A stretch of DNA of 64,000 nucleotides from Chalciporus piperatus (lineage: Eukaryota > Basidiomycota > Agaricomycetes > Boletales > Boletaceae). The notes below the pieces were generated by a model, which was not told the DNA's origin, ran no database searches, and saw nothing but the letters and a program-made list of their open reading frames with translations. Below are positions 35,004 through 48,757 of this stretch, piece after piece. The DNA lies in the NCBI GenBank assembly GCA_038093975.1, contig JBBPTG010000068.1, positions 62,001-126,000 of the forward strand, given 5' to 3'. How positions within the stretch are numbered: the stretch's first letter is position 1; each line of letters starts with the position of its first letter. The translations under genes were made by a program, and so were the position numbers.

Positions 35004-38000
35004 CTATGGTCGAGCTGGAAAAAAAAAGGACGCGAGGTCAGCGATCCAGGACGAATTCCAGACACCGAGAACACGACATACCGAGCTGTTCCTTCCGATA
35101 GAAGAGGAAATAACCAAGCACGATGACGATCTGGCACACCAAGGCGATCCAGAACGGCGCTGAAGCCATCGGACTACCTGTAAAGTACGAACAAAAGGGC
35201 GCGTCGTCGTCAGTACGAGAATGAGACGCTCAAAGGCGGCTACTACTCGCCTGCAATGCCCTGCGAAAAGTCCCAGGTGCCAACATCAGGGAAAACACTG
35301 CCAGGTCCAATTCGGTTCGGTGCCGTCGCTCGAGCGACCATGACACAGATCGAACCAATCATTTGAGACAAAGCAAGCGTCGCACAGACGTGTAGACGTG
35401 ACAAGGTCTGAAAACCGATATCAATATCGATTGTCCATCACTATTTGGCTTCTCCGTACCTGAAGGAGAATCATCCCGAGGCCGACGCCCTGGACGGCGT
35501 CCAAGACACCAAGCCAGAGCCACAATGAGAGGCCGAGATAAGGACCCGCAGAGCCTGCCCAGGGAATGTAAAGCGCAAGAGACGAAGTGCCCCACAGAGT
35601 CTACAACAAGCATCGTCAGAAACTCGCAATAACACCCCAAAACTACTCGGACATACCTGACACCACCGGGGAGCACCCAGACCGACTGCAAAGACAGGAA
35701 GAAGCCACGTATGCGTCTTGCTCAAGTGGGTCAACACGAGCATCATGAAAGCCCACACGCCGATGAAGAATGTGATGACGAGCAACAGGATCTGCCACTT
35801 CGCAATCGGGACGCTCCAGAGGAAACTCCAGTTTCGGCCGTAGGGCTACAATCAGCGTGGTCAGTTCCGATTGCAAGGATCGACGAACCCTATAAAATGC
35901 TTACTCCGCTCAGCCAGTAGTCACGAAGGATTTCGGATGCCAGGAACCTAGAAAACCATGAACAAACGGCAAGCGAGGAACGAAATTCACTCCTACCATA
36001 GGACCAATTTCCTCCTGAAAAGCGTTCTGAAGAAGTTGGGCACCTTCGGCGGCGTCTGACGATAATAATCTAAACATAGTCATCAGCAACAAGCCCGACC
36101 ACCCCATAGCCAACACTAATACACACCTGGAAGGCCCTTCAACAGGAGGTACGCGAACGTAAAGGACATCAACGACAGCGGCCATAGGATAAACACGATC
36201 CACCAGGGAGACTTATTCCCAGGTTGTGCAGTATTCAGAGTGCTACCCCAGTACCAGAGGGCAGCGACCCAGATTTGCTGCGAACCCTGCACGATACATG
36301 CACGCAGCGTCCAAACTTCGGTTGCAGCGCCCTACATTGCGTGGTGTCAGATAACCCATGTGAACTGACGCAAACGAAACGAACGCACCGCTTCCTCTCC
36401 AAAGTTGAGCCCAAAGAAGACGAACGCAGCGGCTGACGAAACAGCATACGACCAAGTCGCAAGGTCCGAGAGGATAGTATGCGTTTTCGCGAGAGACGGG
36501 GTCAACGACGGAATGGCGATCAAGAAGAAAGCAATGCCGTAGAAAAGCCATGGCAAGGAAAGCACATAGACGGAGGGTTTCAACCTGAACAAGGCGTACC
36601 ACACGATTGAAGCAGCGAGGAATACACAGCCAAGAACGTAGAGTTGAAGATTGTCTTGGTAATTTTGTCCAGTGAGTAGCGTGATTTGATAACTGTTGGC
36701 AGCCAACATCTACGATGCAAGTTAACAAGGGGTATGTCCACAGGGAGCCCAAAGAACTTGCCTGTCCGAGAGCGATGACAATGGTATACAAAGGCCAGTC
36801 AAAGACCTTGCGCGCCATCGCGATTTGAACCTTGTTCATGATAACAATCTCGCCGCCATCCGGCAAGATTCCGCTCCCGGTCCCAAACGGATGAGAGCTA
36901 TGGGTTGCAGGAGCTTCAAACAGACTTGGTTCAGCACGACGACGGAGACAAATCAAGAGCGAAAACACGTACTGCCTGGTCGAGAAGCGTCCGCCGGGGA
37001 GATCGAACCAGGGGAACTCCACACTGACTCGCGCTGTGACGAATGGTAACTTGCAGCGCTAGACAGCATGTCCTTCCTAACCCTATCAAAGTACGCTTCT
37101 TCGGATTTCATCAAGAACCTCTCGATCGACAACTCTCCCTTTGAGTTCTCAGAATTGAGCACCTGGAGCTTCTGCACAAACTCTTGCGCGACGCCACCAT
37201 CCGAATCCGTAAACTATTGGACGCGTCAAGAAGACTGTATGCGGTGTACAATGTACAATGCGAGAAATAAACTCACGGTGTTGATGGCCTTTTTGAGCGG
37301 CGAATTCAAGTTCGTCTTCTCCTCGATAATACTTCCAACCGACTCCGAAGACGGGTCCCTCGAGTGCAATCCAAACGGTCTCGGAGGTGCTTCGACGAAC
37401 GGATCCGGAACATGTCGCTGCTCCTGAGCGATCGCCTTATTCGCCTTCTCCAAGAAACCATCAAACCCTTGCCTCGGAGGCGTCGCCACACTCCTTCGCG
37501 AGAAATAGTCCTCATCAGATTGATCGGAATGATTAGACGACGGCCCAGGATCGAGCCCGAGACGTGGTGGCACAGGGAGATACGATGGTTCATCGTTCGG
37601 CGTCATCGATAGCTGCGAATGTGCAGGCGAGATCGGCCGATGTCTTGGAGAGGACGCAGCGCTCGACGCGTCCCAATCGGGTTGAGACGGAATCCCTTGG
37701 TGAACCGGATTCCAATCGTCGGTGTCGTCCATCGGTTGAATGTTGTGAACACCACAGTCCGATTCCCTCCATGCGCTCGGACCTGCAATCTTTCGACTCG
37801 CCAAAATGCTGCGTCTATGCATGTCCTCCATCCTCTGACGCCATTCAACGACCGGGAATCGTTGGATCGCGGAACGAGCACGAAGAATAGCCCGTTCTTC
37901 CGTCGTCGCCCTGAGCGAAAGCTTGATCGTCTTTGACAGCTGCGACAACATATGCGTCGTCGACGAAGACTCCACTGGGAACCACTACGAAAAAGCGTTC

Positions 38001-41000
38001 ATCAGCCCGAGTTCGCCTAAACCACCAATCCACTCACCCATCCCGGCATCAACCCGAGACCACCCAATCGACTACCAACACCAAGAGCGCCCTTTCTCCC
38101 AAACTCGACAGCGACCAATCCAAACGGTTCGTCGCGGGAAGGAATGAGCGCAAAATCAGCGCCACTGAATAGGTACGGTGGAAGCGCAGTGAACTCAGGC
38201 TTGGAGTACACCCGATCGGGGTACATCTCCATCAACCGAGCAAGCTTCTCAGCCGCAAAACGACCATACAAATCGATCACAGGGCCAACACAGACGAGTT
38301 GGATAGATGGGCGTTTTTCGAGTCTGGAAAAAAACAAATCGTCAACACCCAAGTATGGCGACGAGGAAAAAAGAAAGAGATCGACAACTTACAGCGACGG
38401 CATGACGTCCGCAATGAGATCCACACCCTTTTGTTTCGACCATCGCCCAACGAAGACGAACAAATCCGCATTCGGATCCTGCTTGATCCCAGCCCACTCC
38501 TGAGCCTGTCTCTTCAACGCCGGCCTCTGAGCCTCCGCAGCCTGATCGATCTTCACATCCCGCATCGACACCGGATTCTCATCCAAAGCCGCAATATCCG
38601 TCGGATCAGGGTTAGGCAACGAATCGACATGTTTGAGCGTCCACAACGCAGGATACCTCGCCCAACTACGTTTTCCATACTTGTCAGATACACCGGCGAC
38701 GCCGACGCTCTTTTGATGGAGACTGATGAACGAGGCAGCGGCGTGCAAGAGGTTGAAGGTGTTTCCGAATTGAACGTATTTCGTGCAGTGCTCTTTGCTG
38801 AGATTGAACGCCGAACAGACTTCTTTCATCTCCTCCTTGGTACGAAGTGGCCACAAGCCTTGAAACTCCGCATTGTGGAGGGAAAGACACACGGGTACGA
38901 CCTTGGGCAAAAGGTAGATGGGAGCGAGCGCGCCATGATAATCGTTGATGTGGTAAATGTCGATGACCGGGAACCTGCGAATGGTAGCAGCGATCGCTTG
39001 ATTCCACGTCGAGTAGAAAATCGCAGAACTGAGATCATCCATGCGAGCAGGGTATGGATCCGATTTCGTCTGAGCTCGGAACACAGGACTGTCCAACAAC
39101 ACATACGTGATGTTGTCCAGCACATGCGTCTCCACTTCGATGAGGTATGGCTCGCCAAAGATGATGACCTCGATCGGGTCTTCGGGTTCGCCGGCCGGGT
39201 AGTCGATATCCTTGACCTTGGGAATGACCCAGATGAGATCAACGTCCGTCATAGCCTTGCCCATGAGCGAAGACATGACCCCCAAGCCTCCGATCTTCAC
39301 TTTGAGCTTCCAATCAAATATCTCATACTCGAGGGTCGTGATGAGCACTTTGCGACGCTTCTGCTTGTCTTCAGGCCATCCAATAATCTCCGTGGGCTGT
39401 TTCGGGCCAAAGATCTTCTCAGAGCGGTGGATACTCTCCTTGAAATCCGTCACCGATTTGTTGGCGATACCGAAGATGGGAATGTATTTGCTGTGGCCTT
39501 TCGGCTCGACTCCATAACGGTTGTGGCGGATGCCATAGAAGGACCACATGAAGATCACGACCGCGAGTGTGCCGGTAAGAAGGGGAATGGACAACAGCAA
39601 CGCATACATGATCACGCCAACGGATGCCTGACCACGGGGTTGCAACGACCACTGGAACGTCTGGTCATCGATCATGAGCGCCCACGCAAGAGCCGGCCAA
39701 GGTGGCGCCGACATGTTCAAATAGTTCGGCGCAATCGTATTTGGGGGCAGACGATCCATGATGCCATCCCCATCGACGTCGCCGTAGTAGTAATTGTCGT
39801 ACCCGAACACGTTGACTTGGATGTATGTCGGCCAGGAAGCCATGATTTCGAGTTCCCAGGTGCTGTCGCTGACTTGGTTCATGACAGCAGAGACACCCTG
39901 GTCATAACCCCATGCATTGAATGGACCACGAGCGAGGAACTGAGGAACTCGACGTTGAGTTCCATAGTCGACATCAGCATGTACGACAATGCTCGAACTC
40001 GCAGCGATCTGGCTCCAATCTGTCAGAAGGAAAAAAATGTCAACGCCGCACAGCAAGGGAAACATCACGTAAACGTACATTGCATCATGACATGCTGCCC
40101 TTGCCACCAATTATCGGGATTAACCAAGACATCGGAAGGAATTGTCGTCACGTTTTCCCAGTTCGTCCAATTTGACCAACTCTGTCCAAAATTACCCGAG
40201 TATCTGAACATATCCGCTCCGTACGCGTGATGCGTGAACGTGTACTGGCCGTTGGAGTATTGGAAAGCCGAGTTGTCGTAGTCCGAATTAGGGAACACCA
40301 TGATGTTATTGGCAGATCCCTTGCGCAAAAGCAGATGATCGACGACCTATCATACCACATGGTTAGCGCATCCCCCTGAATGCGTTCCAAGTCATCGACT
40401 TACCCCGGTAGAAGCAGTCCCATCACTCGTCGTCGGATTATTCACCACAATCTCCAAAACCCCATCCGGAACGTTGCGCAGAGTGGCAGACCACGAGAAG
40501 GCAGAAGGTACTACCCCAGCGATAGCAGTGATCACCGGGTTAGTCACCGTGTTACACGCCACGGTACTCGCATCCACGACCGGTTGACTTCCTATGCCAG
40601 AAGACGACATGTTGAACGAGATACTGCTGGTGACGCTGGTGCATGACATGGGGGAATTGAACTCGAGGACGATATTGATGTTGGTCGCGTTTGGATCCCC
40701 AGGGGTTGCAGTGATACGGGCGTCGTGACCCGGGAGGAAGCGCGTCAGCATCGGGGGAGGGGAAACCCATTCAGTGGCGGGCACGAGAACTTTGAAGCCA
40801 TAGGGGTCCAACGTAACACTATTGAGACATCCATACCACGGTGCACCTCCGTTGTTGAAATATGACGAACCCGAATCTTGAAGCGTGTATTGCTCGAAGG
40901 GAGCCAATAGATTCCGAACGGTAGTTCCACCCTGATAAGGGGAGGAGATCCACAGTGGGCCCAAGCAGTCGTATGACCACGTCTGCGTCATATTCATGTT

Positions 41001-43229
41001 CGAATAGAGCATCCAAACTTGGTCCGTGTGATTACCCGTGAGGGTTTGCACACCCTGGATTCCAGCACGCGATACAGACCAAAGCCCCATCTCCGTGGCG
41101 GTAGCGTTGGAACCTGGACGCTGGATGTAGGTTGTCCAGTTGCCGCGCTGCACAAGGTCCCACCCATCCTGGAGAGCATTGTACGTGCTGCGAAGGTACA
41201 GGAACTGCCTCGTGAGACGACGCATGTCGGTCGTCGGATCAAAGTGATCAAGCGAGTTCCAGTCATCGTAGCATCCAAGCAGGGCATTCTCGAGAGGCCA
41301 ATTGAAGTACTGATCCGATCCGAGTTTGTAACAACCATGGCGTTGCCAGGCCGTGTTGCTCATCATGGCTTGACGGCTAATTTAATGGACATTAGCCACT
41401 CTAAATGCGATGCAAGTTCATAGAGAAGTATACCTACCCATAGAGATAGTTTGATGCCGTTGAGTCAAAAACGTAAAAATTCTGTTCCTCGCCGTAGTAC
41501 AACTGTGCCAGCGGTCAGCCAAGCCCACTTGTCCAGTGCAAAAGAACGCACTAAAGTAACCCCTGGCATCACCAGGTTCGTAATGAACGCTCCCAATGCG
41601 CCCCTTATCGTACCATTTTCCAAACCTGGCCATCTGAACAAGTCAAAGTTGCTTGCCCCAAACATGTGCCTAGGATCGAACAAACCGGTGTTCGCGTTCA
41701 AGAAGTCATCGTTGACGAACATTTCGTTCCACGCGGTGATAAAGTTGCTGTCGAGATCGTATGCGACTTCGAGATTCCCATCCATGCCAAGAAAACGGGC
41801 AAGGGAGCGATATATGGAGTAATGGAACGCATAGCCATCGAGACCACCCTCAGCCTGCGGACGGAGGAAGTACTGGTTATCTGATTCCGTCACATTAGCT
41901 GCCTGGAGGAAGCCGGGAGGATGCTCCGTCAGGGTACGGCCACGACCCCTGTAAAGATAAGACAATGGATAACCAAAAAGGGTTTAGCACGTACAAGTAT
42001 AGAGCACCGAACGTGTCCCCCCCGGTGACTTCGCCTGTGATGTAGAAATTCTTTTTTCCAAGGTTGGTAGCGCATGCCCGTGTTGCCGCTGCCCACGCGG
42101 TCATACCACCGACGGTGACTTGGGTGGATTTGTCGACGCGAATGGCATCAAAGTCGAGTGCGGTGATGGCCATGCAGGCGAAATTCTGAAGCTTTGCCAT
42201 GACGGAGGGTTTCCATTCGCGGAGCCTATCCTGGACGGAGGCAAATTTTGAGAGTTGACGCTGCCAATCTGGATGAACACCGAAAGCTTCCATGTCACCA
42301 TATTGATCGAAATCCGACTCGTAGCATCCATTAGCCTGTACCGACTGGATTGTGGCATCGTCCTGCCAGAATGTGGGCAACTGACACGAGGAATTCCACG
42401 TATTATTGACCTAGGGGGAGACGGACCGGATGTGAGCAATGAGTTAGAGATGGACAAAAATAGGACAGACTTGGAAGTCGGTATATTGAGAAAAGCCCCA
42501 AGGCAGGAATTTAGGGTAGGTGTAAAGGGCTTGGTACTGGTTGAGTGAGAAAGGGGCGCTGACGTTTAGGTAACTGGGCAACGATGGCCGATGAGTGGAA
42601 CGGGCAGTGCTAAGAATGAAGGATGCTTACCCTTGGAAGCCGACTAGGTTGGACATTGTTCCGACGGTAAAATCAAGCATGATATACATTCCGCGTGAGT
42701 GAATGGTGTCGATGAAGTTCTGCCAGTCAGCGATAGTTCCCCAGTGGGGATCGAGGACGGAAAAGTCAAGTGGGGAATAACCTGTAGAGAGGAATGAGAA
42801 AACGAGGGGGAAACGTAGAAAGGACTGACTATCTGCCTGCCAGAGCATGTTGAGGAATATGGTCCCGGAGAGGTATATACCCTGCACACCCATTCCTTGG
42901 ATATAATCGAGTTTTGAGATGAGACCTTTCAGATCGCCACCGAAGCGGAGTTGGGTTTCGCGCCAGTCCCATTCGTATGGGGAGTCAAAGAACTGGTTAT
43001 TTGAAGGGTCACCGTCAGCGAATTTGTCCATGAGGACGGTATAGAAGGGGATAGCCCGCCAGTTCTGTGGCGAGGGGGTGTAGGAGGTTCGTTTGGTGGC
43101 ATAGTACTCGGTTGGGTCCTGGGCATTCTGGTTGACGTTGAGGTTGTATGCGGTGAGGTCCGGGCGGTAAGGGGAAGCAGTGGCGATGGGGGCGATGAGG
43201 ACAAGGAAGAGGAGGAGGGGTATGATCAT
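35004..43229 (-). CDS. Cell-wall alpha-1,3-glucan synthase (AGS/mok family)
   Basis: Very large plasma-membrane enzyme that makes wall alpha-1,3-glucan from UDP-glucose. The ATG at 43229 opens a signal peptide ([20 protein letters not shown]). The extracellular GH13 amylase-like domain follows ([60 protein letters not shown]). After an Ig-like/linker region a membrane segment lies near 39560. The cytosolic GT5 synthase domain has [47 protein letters not shown] and, after an intron, [21 protein letters not shown] Ser-rich linker (37300-37700) leads to a multi-membrane C-terminal domain (36900-35000) thought to export the polymer. The last exon ends EQLARP, with stop at 35004-35006. Many introns; about 2400 residues, as usual. 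Its 5' end faces the MAP3K gene. Confidence 0.95.
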
Positions 43230-43959
43230 GACTGTGATAAATAGCGGTGAACCCGCCGTGTTCGGTGGGGAATGGGAGGAAGAAGAGGTGCACTTTGACG
43301 GATCGCAGAGACGTAAAGAAGGGGATGGTCCCGTCGTGCGAACTATTGATAGAGATTAGAGCATGCATTTAGTTCCTCGTCCCAACGGCATCACTAGCCC
43401 ATTGTATGCGGTCTAGACTGATCGATACCCTTAGGCCTGGCCCTGTTCCTACCAAGAAATTCATCTCGCTATCTCCCACCGTGAAGAATCCCTGAGATAA
43501 GTTGGGCCCACCGACCGAGGAGAAGCCCTCGCTATGCAGATGGGGTAATTGTATTCCCATATCGATCGACTCGGCATGCATTGAGGATCGTTCCGAGACG
43601 CCAAAGAGGAAAGACACGTTGCATTGACGGACGTCGTGTTCATGGTCCTATCATCTGCTATAAATACTTCCGCCGGAGTCCCCAACCTCTCGCCGGACCG
43701 TCTCGGTTACTGCGGGGAAGGTTAGAAACGTCGTAGCCATCCCAACTCAACGCACACATACTACTTACACATTTGTCTTCTGATCCGTCTGACCATTCAC
43801 CTGAGTCCGAGTGTTCAACATGAGTGTGCTTAGTCAGCGACAGACAGCCTCGGGTGATCAAGTGTACTTGTCCACCTCGACGGTCATCGTCATCACAGGA
43901 TCACCTCACTTGCACCGGATTCAACTACACCAACGTACCTTTATTTGATCATTGATTCA
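43230..43959. promoter_or_regulatory. Divergent region between glucan synthase and MAP3K
   Basis: 730 bases between the two starts. A TATAAATA lies at 43659-43666, but it is about 300 bases from the MAP3K ATG, and its use is unclear. A possible small minus-strand gene is listed separately at 43369-43816. Confidence 0.4.
43369..43816 (-). CDS. Possible small hypothetical protein
   Basis: The minus-strand tract from about 43650 to 43369 reads SFLFGVSERSSMHAESIDMG, then HLHSEGFSSVGGPNLSQGFF and VGTGPGLRVSISLDRIQWA, ending with a stop at 43369. The composition looks like a real protein, but I recognise no family. A candidate first exon upstream starts at about 43816 (MLNTRTQVNGQTDQKTN) with a good donor (gtaagt), but I could not find joins that keep the frame throughout. 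If real, it sits inside the shared promoter region of the glucan synthase and MAP3K genes. Confidence 0.3.
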
Positions 43960-46900
43960 ATGGCCGCTGTATCCACCACAAACGGCCGTCAAGCGCTCGA
44001 TCTCGTACCGTCACCGACCTCACCTACGTACCCTACTGCTGCTTCATCGCGCTCTTTCATCAATCTAGGTTCTCCTCGCGCCCAACAGTCCTCGTTTTTA
44101 ATACCGCCCATGAGTGGCACGACTAACATCCTCGATCCACCACCAGGAACTTCATTCCCAGACTACCTCAAAACCTGGCCAGATACCCATGTCGCTAAAT
44201 GGCTTTCCGACATAAAATGTGCCGTTCACATCGACCTTTTCAAAGAACATGACATCAGAGGTGATGTCTTGCTGGAGTTGGATCATAATACCTTGAAGGA
44301 AATGTGCATATCAAGCGTCGGTGACAGGTTACGTATCATCAATGGCGTCAAGGGACTGCGACTCAAGTGTGCTGCACGCACACCAGTCGCTTCTTCCCAT
44401 GCCCGGGCGTCCTCGAATCCTCAGATTGAGCTACCCTGCGAACCGCCAAAGATCAATGGCACCTCTCATTCACGAGATAACTCTTGGGATCATACAACAC
44501 GCGAACAGTCTCCCACCTCCCGAGGTCCAAAACGCCTCGATAACAACAGACCCGCCCCCCTCATCCTATCTCCGAATCCAGGAAGACCCGATCTTCCGCG
44601 ACTCATACGAGAACCATTTTCAGGCTCAGTCGACTCTGCACGGGGCACTCCTCCCGTGCGTCCTCTCCCTCAACCAGCAAATGGCGGTTCCACCCCCTCT
44701 TCGTCCTCTATCCACTCTGCAACTCGACCCTCCCTGCCCCCACTTCCCCCAGCGCCTCGTGGACAGCCTCCCCAACCACCCACCTCACAAACGGCCGCGA
44801 CGCGCACGAATGCACGAAATCTACACACGTTGACCGGACCACGGTCGCGAACGCCAAACCAAGCAGATGCCACTGCTTACGCCCACTCTCCCCTCCCCCC
44901 TGCCCCAAGCGCTTCCTCTCAAAATATGCTCGCTCCTTCCTCCGGAAACCAATCTTCGAACAACGGCCGGTCACATGGCCTTCCGTCTGACCCTCGAGCT
45001 GGATCTTCTGGTCTCAAACCGCCCGTACGCTCTCCATCCCCACTCGGTTCACGACCATCACCGCGCCCCACGAACCTTGCCGCCCATGGTAGGGGCATTT
45101 CCTTTGGAGGTCTTAGCTCTCCCATGAGTACAGGTCCCAGTTCGAAGCTTCCTCCACGCCCGTCTACGTCAGGGACCAGCACCCATCCCTATGCATCTGC
45201 ACAGCCTGCGCAATCGTCTCTAACCGGACCAGTGCTTTCTCCGATCATAGAAGGGTTTCAGGGCGGAGCCTCGAACCCAGCCTCGACGCCTACGGCGTTC
45301 ACAGTCGGTCGCGGCCCATTCCACCCGCCATCTCACAATCAAGCGCTCTCGCTGGACGATCTTCGTCGAAAACTCGTCAAGTTCATCCTTCCTGACGAAG
45401 GTCGTTCAGGTGTCCTTGATGTCGCAGATTGTGCAGGAGGGATCGAAGTGATGGAAAAAGTCTTACGCAAATTCGACAAGGTGGCTGCTCGGAGAAAAGA
45501 AGATACTACGAATATCATGAACCGGATCGAGACGGATGACGGCGGACTGAGCGTGGATGGTTGGTGTGTGTATCTCGAGAACGAGGATCAACGTGATAAT
45601 GGTACGTGATGAGTTTTCTATTTCCCTGTTATTGACGTCAAACCATTCTCATCGTCATGGATGATAGGAAAAGCCCTGTCCGAGGCTGAACTGCTGGCGG
45701 TATGCCACGGTCCTCCAGATTCGATCAAGGAACATGGCCTCATTCTCCGTCGGACCGGACGTACGAAACGCTCTAAAGCCCTCGCTCGAATATTCGGCGA
45801 AGATCCACCCGCTCCGTCATCACGAAACGTCAGCCCAACCTCTCCCGCACCAGGCGCTTCCTCATTTATACCTACTCGACTTTCGACGTCCGATGACGAA
45901 ACCGACGCTGACGTGCCCTTGTCAACTTATAAAGCGAGCAGAGCGGTCAAACGAGCGAGCACGATCAGTGTTCTCAGTGGCCTCGGCGTTCGCGATCCCG
46001 AGAGCGCGCTCGAACCGCCTACGTCGCCTACCCAAGCGTCTGCGAAGACGCCCCACACAAATTTCGCGGCCAAGAAACCATCGAAACTGCGTAATTTCTT
46101 CGGTCAACGTCCACCGAGCGAACTTATCACGACGCACTTGACCGAGTATTTCCCGTTTGTTGAGAAAAAGGTTCTTCGGACTGCGAGACACAGTATGATG
46201 CTTCGCGCGTCGTCGATAGGTGGGAACAAGAGGGACAGTATGATGTCGTTGAATCATCCTTTGCCGTCGAGGTTTAGCACGAGCACGCAAGGTTCGTCGA
46301 TCATACCATTGTCATCGAAGAGGAACTCGGTGATGTCGACCGACAAATCGTCGACGCTGGGAGAAGATCCACCGCGAGTCTCCATCTCCACCGAAGACGG
46401 CAACTCTGTCATTCTCTCTGGCGACGTCGTCGAAAAACTATCCTCGAACAACGATACGAAACCCCACCTACTCCCACCTGTCCAGTTCCCAACCGAATCT
46501 CTCTCCGAATCGATGGAAGATCTCACGGGAAGTAAACGATTATCGATAGCGAGTTCGATGGCATCGAAGAGGACGAGTTTTATGACCGAGTTGAGGAGTA
46601 AACGAGATCGATCGGATACGGCGAGTTTGTTGACCGTGGATGAGATTACGGCGGAGGTGGAGAATAGGAGACAGAGTATGGCTGTTGATATGGGTGTCGA
46701 GGGGGCGGAGGATTGGACCAAGGTGGAACCTGACATTGACGATGTGACGAGTCTTGATGAGGAGACGGTTCTTGACGACGACGAAGAGGAAGACGAATAT
46801 GAGGATGAGACGGAGGAGGAAGATGACGAGACTGGACGGGCGATGACGTCGAGTGGAGGTAAGGCGTGACACGACTAGAATCTGACGGCGAGCATCCCTT

Positions 46901-48013
46901 TCTGATCGACGATCGCAGGTACAAAGTGGATCAAAGGGGCCTTGATCGGTGCTGGTTCTTTCGGGAAAGTGTACCTCGGCATGGATGCTCTGAACGGTCT
47001 TTTGATGGCTGTCAAGCAAGTCGAGCTTCCCACTGGTTCGGCTCCTAACGAGGAACGGAAGAAGGCCATGTTGAGTGCGTTGGAGCGGGAGATCGATTTG
47101 CTCAAGGAGTTGTCGCATCCTAATATCGTGCAATATCTCGGTAAGCGCTCGTTCCTCCTCTCTGAATAACGTTGATTGGATGGTCATCGGGATGTTCGTA
47201 TTTTCAGATTCGTCCGTGGACGATGATTATTTGAACATTTTCCTGGAATATGTGCCTGGAGGGTCCGTGACGGCTCTACTTCGGAATTATGGCGCGTTTG
47301 AGGAACCGCTCGTGAAGAATTTCGTGCGGCAGATTCTCCAGGGTCTCAACTACCTGCACGAGCGGGACATCATTCATCGCGATATCAAGGGTGCTAATAT
47401 CCTCGTCGACAACAAGGGAGGGATCAAGATTTCTGATTTCGGTATCTCCAAGAAAGTAGAGAGCAGTGCGTCGTTCTCTATTTGTTTCATTCGGGCGACG
47501 TTTTCTGACATTGTTTTCTACCCTTTCCCCAACCCGGATCTAGATCTACCCACCGGGAAACGCATCAATAGACCGTCGTTACAAGGTTCAGTGTTCTGGA
47601 TGGCACCAGAGGTGGTACAACAAAAGGCACACACGAGCGCAGCCGACATATGGAGCGTCGGGTGCTTAGTCGTGGAGATGCTCACGGGCGAACACCCATG
47701 GGCCCAACTCACCCAAATGCAAGCGATCTTCAAGGTGAGGTTCTTCCCTCTCGTCTTGTCTCATGCCGCCCCTTTTTTTCGCTCACACCACAAACAGATC
47801 GGCCAATCCGCGAAACCTGCCATCCCGTCTGACATCTCGTCGGAAGCACAAGACTTTTTAACGAAAACGTTCGATCTGGATCATACGGCCCGTCCGAGCG
47901 CCGGAGGATTCCTTCAGCATGCTTGGTTAGCCGTCAAAAAGTCTGGTGGAAAAGGCGGGGGTGGGTCTGCTCTCAAGGCTGGAGGTATCCCCATGATCGA
48001 AGTGACTGCGTGA
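43960..48013 (+). CDS. STE11/Byr2-type MAP kinase kinase kinase
   Basis: Ser/Thr kinase at the top of the mating and filamentation MAPK module. The ATG at 43960 gives [24 protein letters not shown] domain lies at about residues 69-138 ([32 protein letters not shown]). A long Pro/Ser-rich region follows, then a Ras-binding-like domain ([37 protein letters not shown]). The linker contains an acidic tract ([20 protein letters not shown]). The kinase domain has [75 protein letters not shown] and [20 protein letters not shown]. It ends IPMIEVTA at 48013. All catalytic residues (VAIK-type Lys, HRD, DFG) are present. Introns of 50-75 bases. A fragment of the acidic exon is duplicated at 12842-12998. 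Confidence 0.93.
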
Positions 48014-48489
48014 GCGTGTGTGCTCGATTTCGTTTCTGCGTGTTTGCGTTTTCCCCCTCTCCCCCTTCACCGGTTTACACTCGGAAGCTGTCTGGACTAT
48101 CTCTCATTTTCATGACACCTCGCTCGTTCAGGCCTGGGGCCACCATGGCATTCATTTTACTGGCGCTTTAACTGGCCATCATTCTCCTCACGATCGATCT
48201 AAGTTGTAAGGTGTACTGGATACCAAGCTGTACAGTACTTCATACTTGTTGCATTCAAACCCACTCGCATGTTGTGTCGGTCATGAGATGATCTCGCAAT
48301 TACCAGTGTCCACTGAACCCTAAGATGAGAGGACGCCACACTCGAATGGTTCTCCGTGAGCTCGCACCCGATTGACACACAAGTACACTTGCCAGTGAAA
48401 GATGAAGCAGATTGTGTGCTGTGCACCACTCAAGTTGCCGAGCACGAAAGGCAGCCATATATACAATTCTTGCAGAAGACAGGCTTGAG
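48014..48489. other. MAP3K downstream flank
   Basis: About 480 bases with no gene seen. It is the region absent from the collapsed duplicate at 12.99-13.01 kb, where the kinase fragment abuts the unknown-family tail. Confidence 0.45.
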
Positions 48490-48757
48490 ACGTTAACTAC
48501 CTAAACTTGAATGTAAAAGTCTTTCCACTTTCTCGCCCTCCATATCCGAGTCAGCCTTTGTCCTTACCAAACCAGCTACATCCATCCTCTCCCTGCTCGA
48601 GCCCATAAGAGGGGTTCAGTTCGTTGAACAACTTCCAGTTCTCCACCTGGGAAGCCATGCGAGGGAAGTCCTCCACGAGCTCATTAGAACCTAGGAGCAT
48701 TGGGTACACATGATTTCGGCTGCTGGGAATGACACGATATGTGTCGGACGTGCATCC
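48490..48757 (-). pseudogene. Truncated copy of the unknown-family gene (C-terminal piece)
   Basis: Copy B of the duplication. The minus-strand frame carries GCTSDTYRVIPSSRNHVYPM, then LLGSNELVEDFPRMASQVEN and ELNPSYGLEQGEDGCSWFGK, with a stop at 48551. The reading frame is intact across YPMLLGSNELVEDFPR, where copy A has a net 20-base deletion. Homology ends abruptly at 48757, so everything N-terminal to GCTSDTYR is missing. It lies tail-to-tail with the MAP3K gene. Confidence 0.75.

Noticed and set aside
38299..40230. 643-codon plus-strand open frame
   Set aside because: It lies exactly opposite the GT5 domain of the glucan synthase gene; its length follows from the codon use of that gene, and its protein looks like no family.
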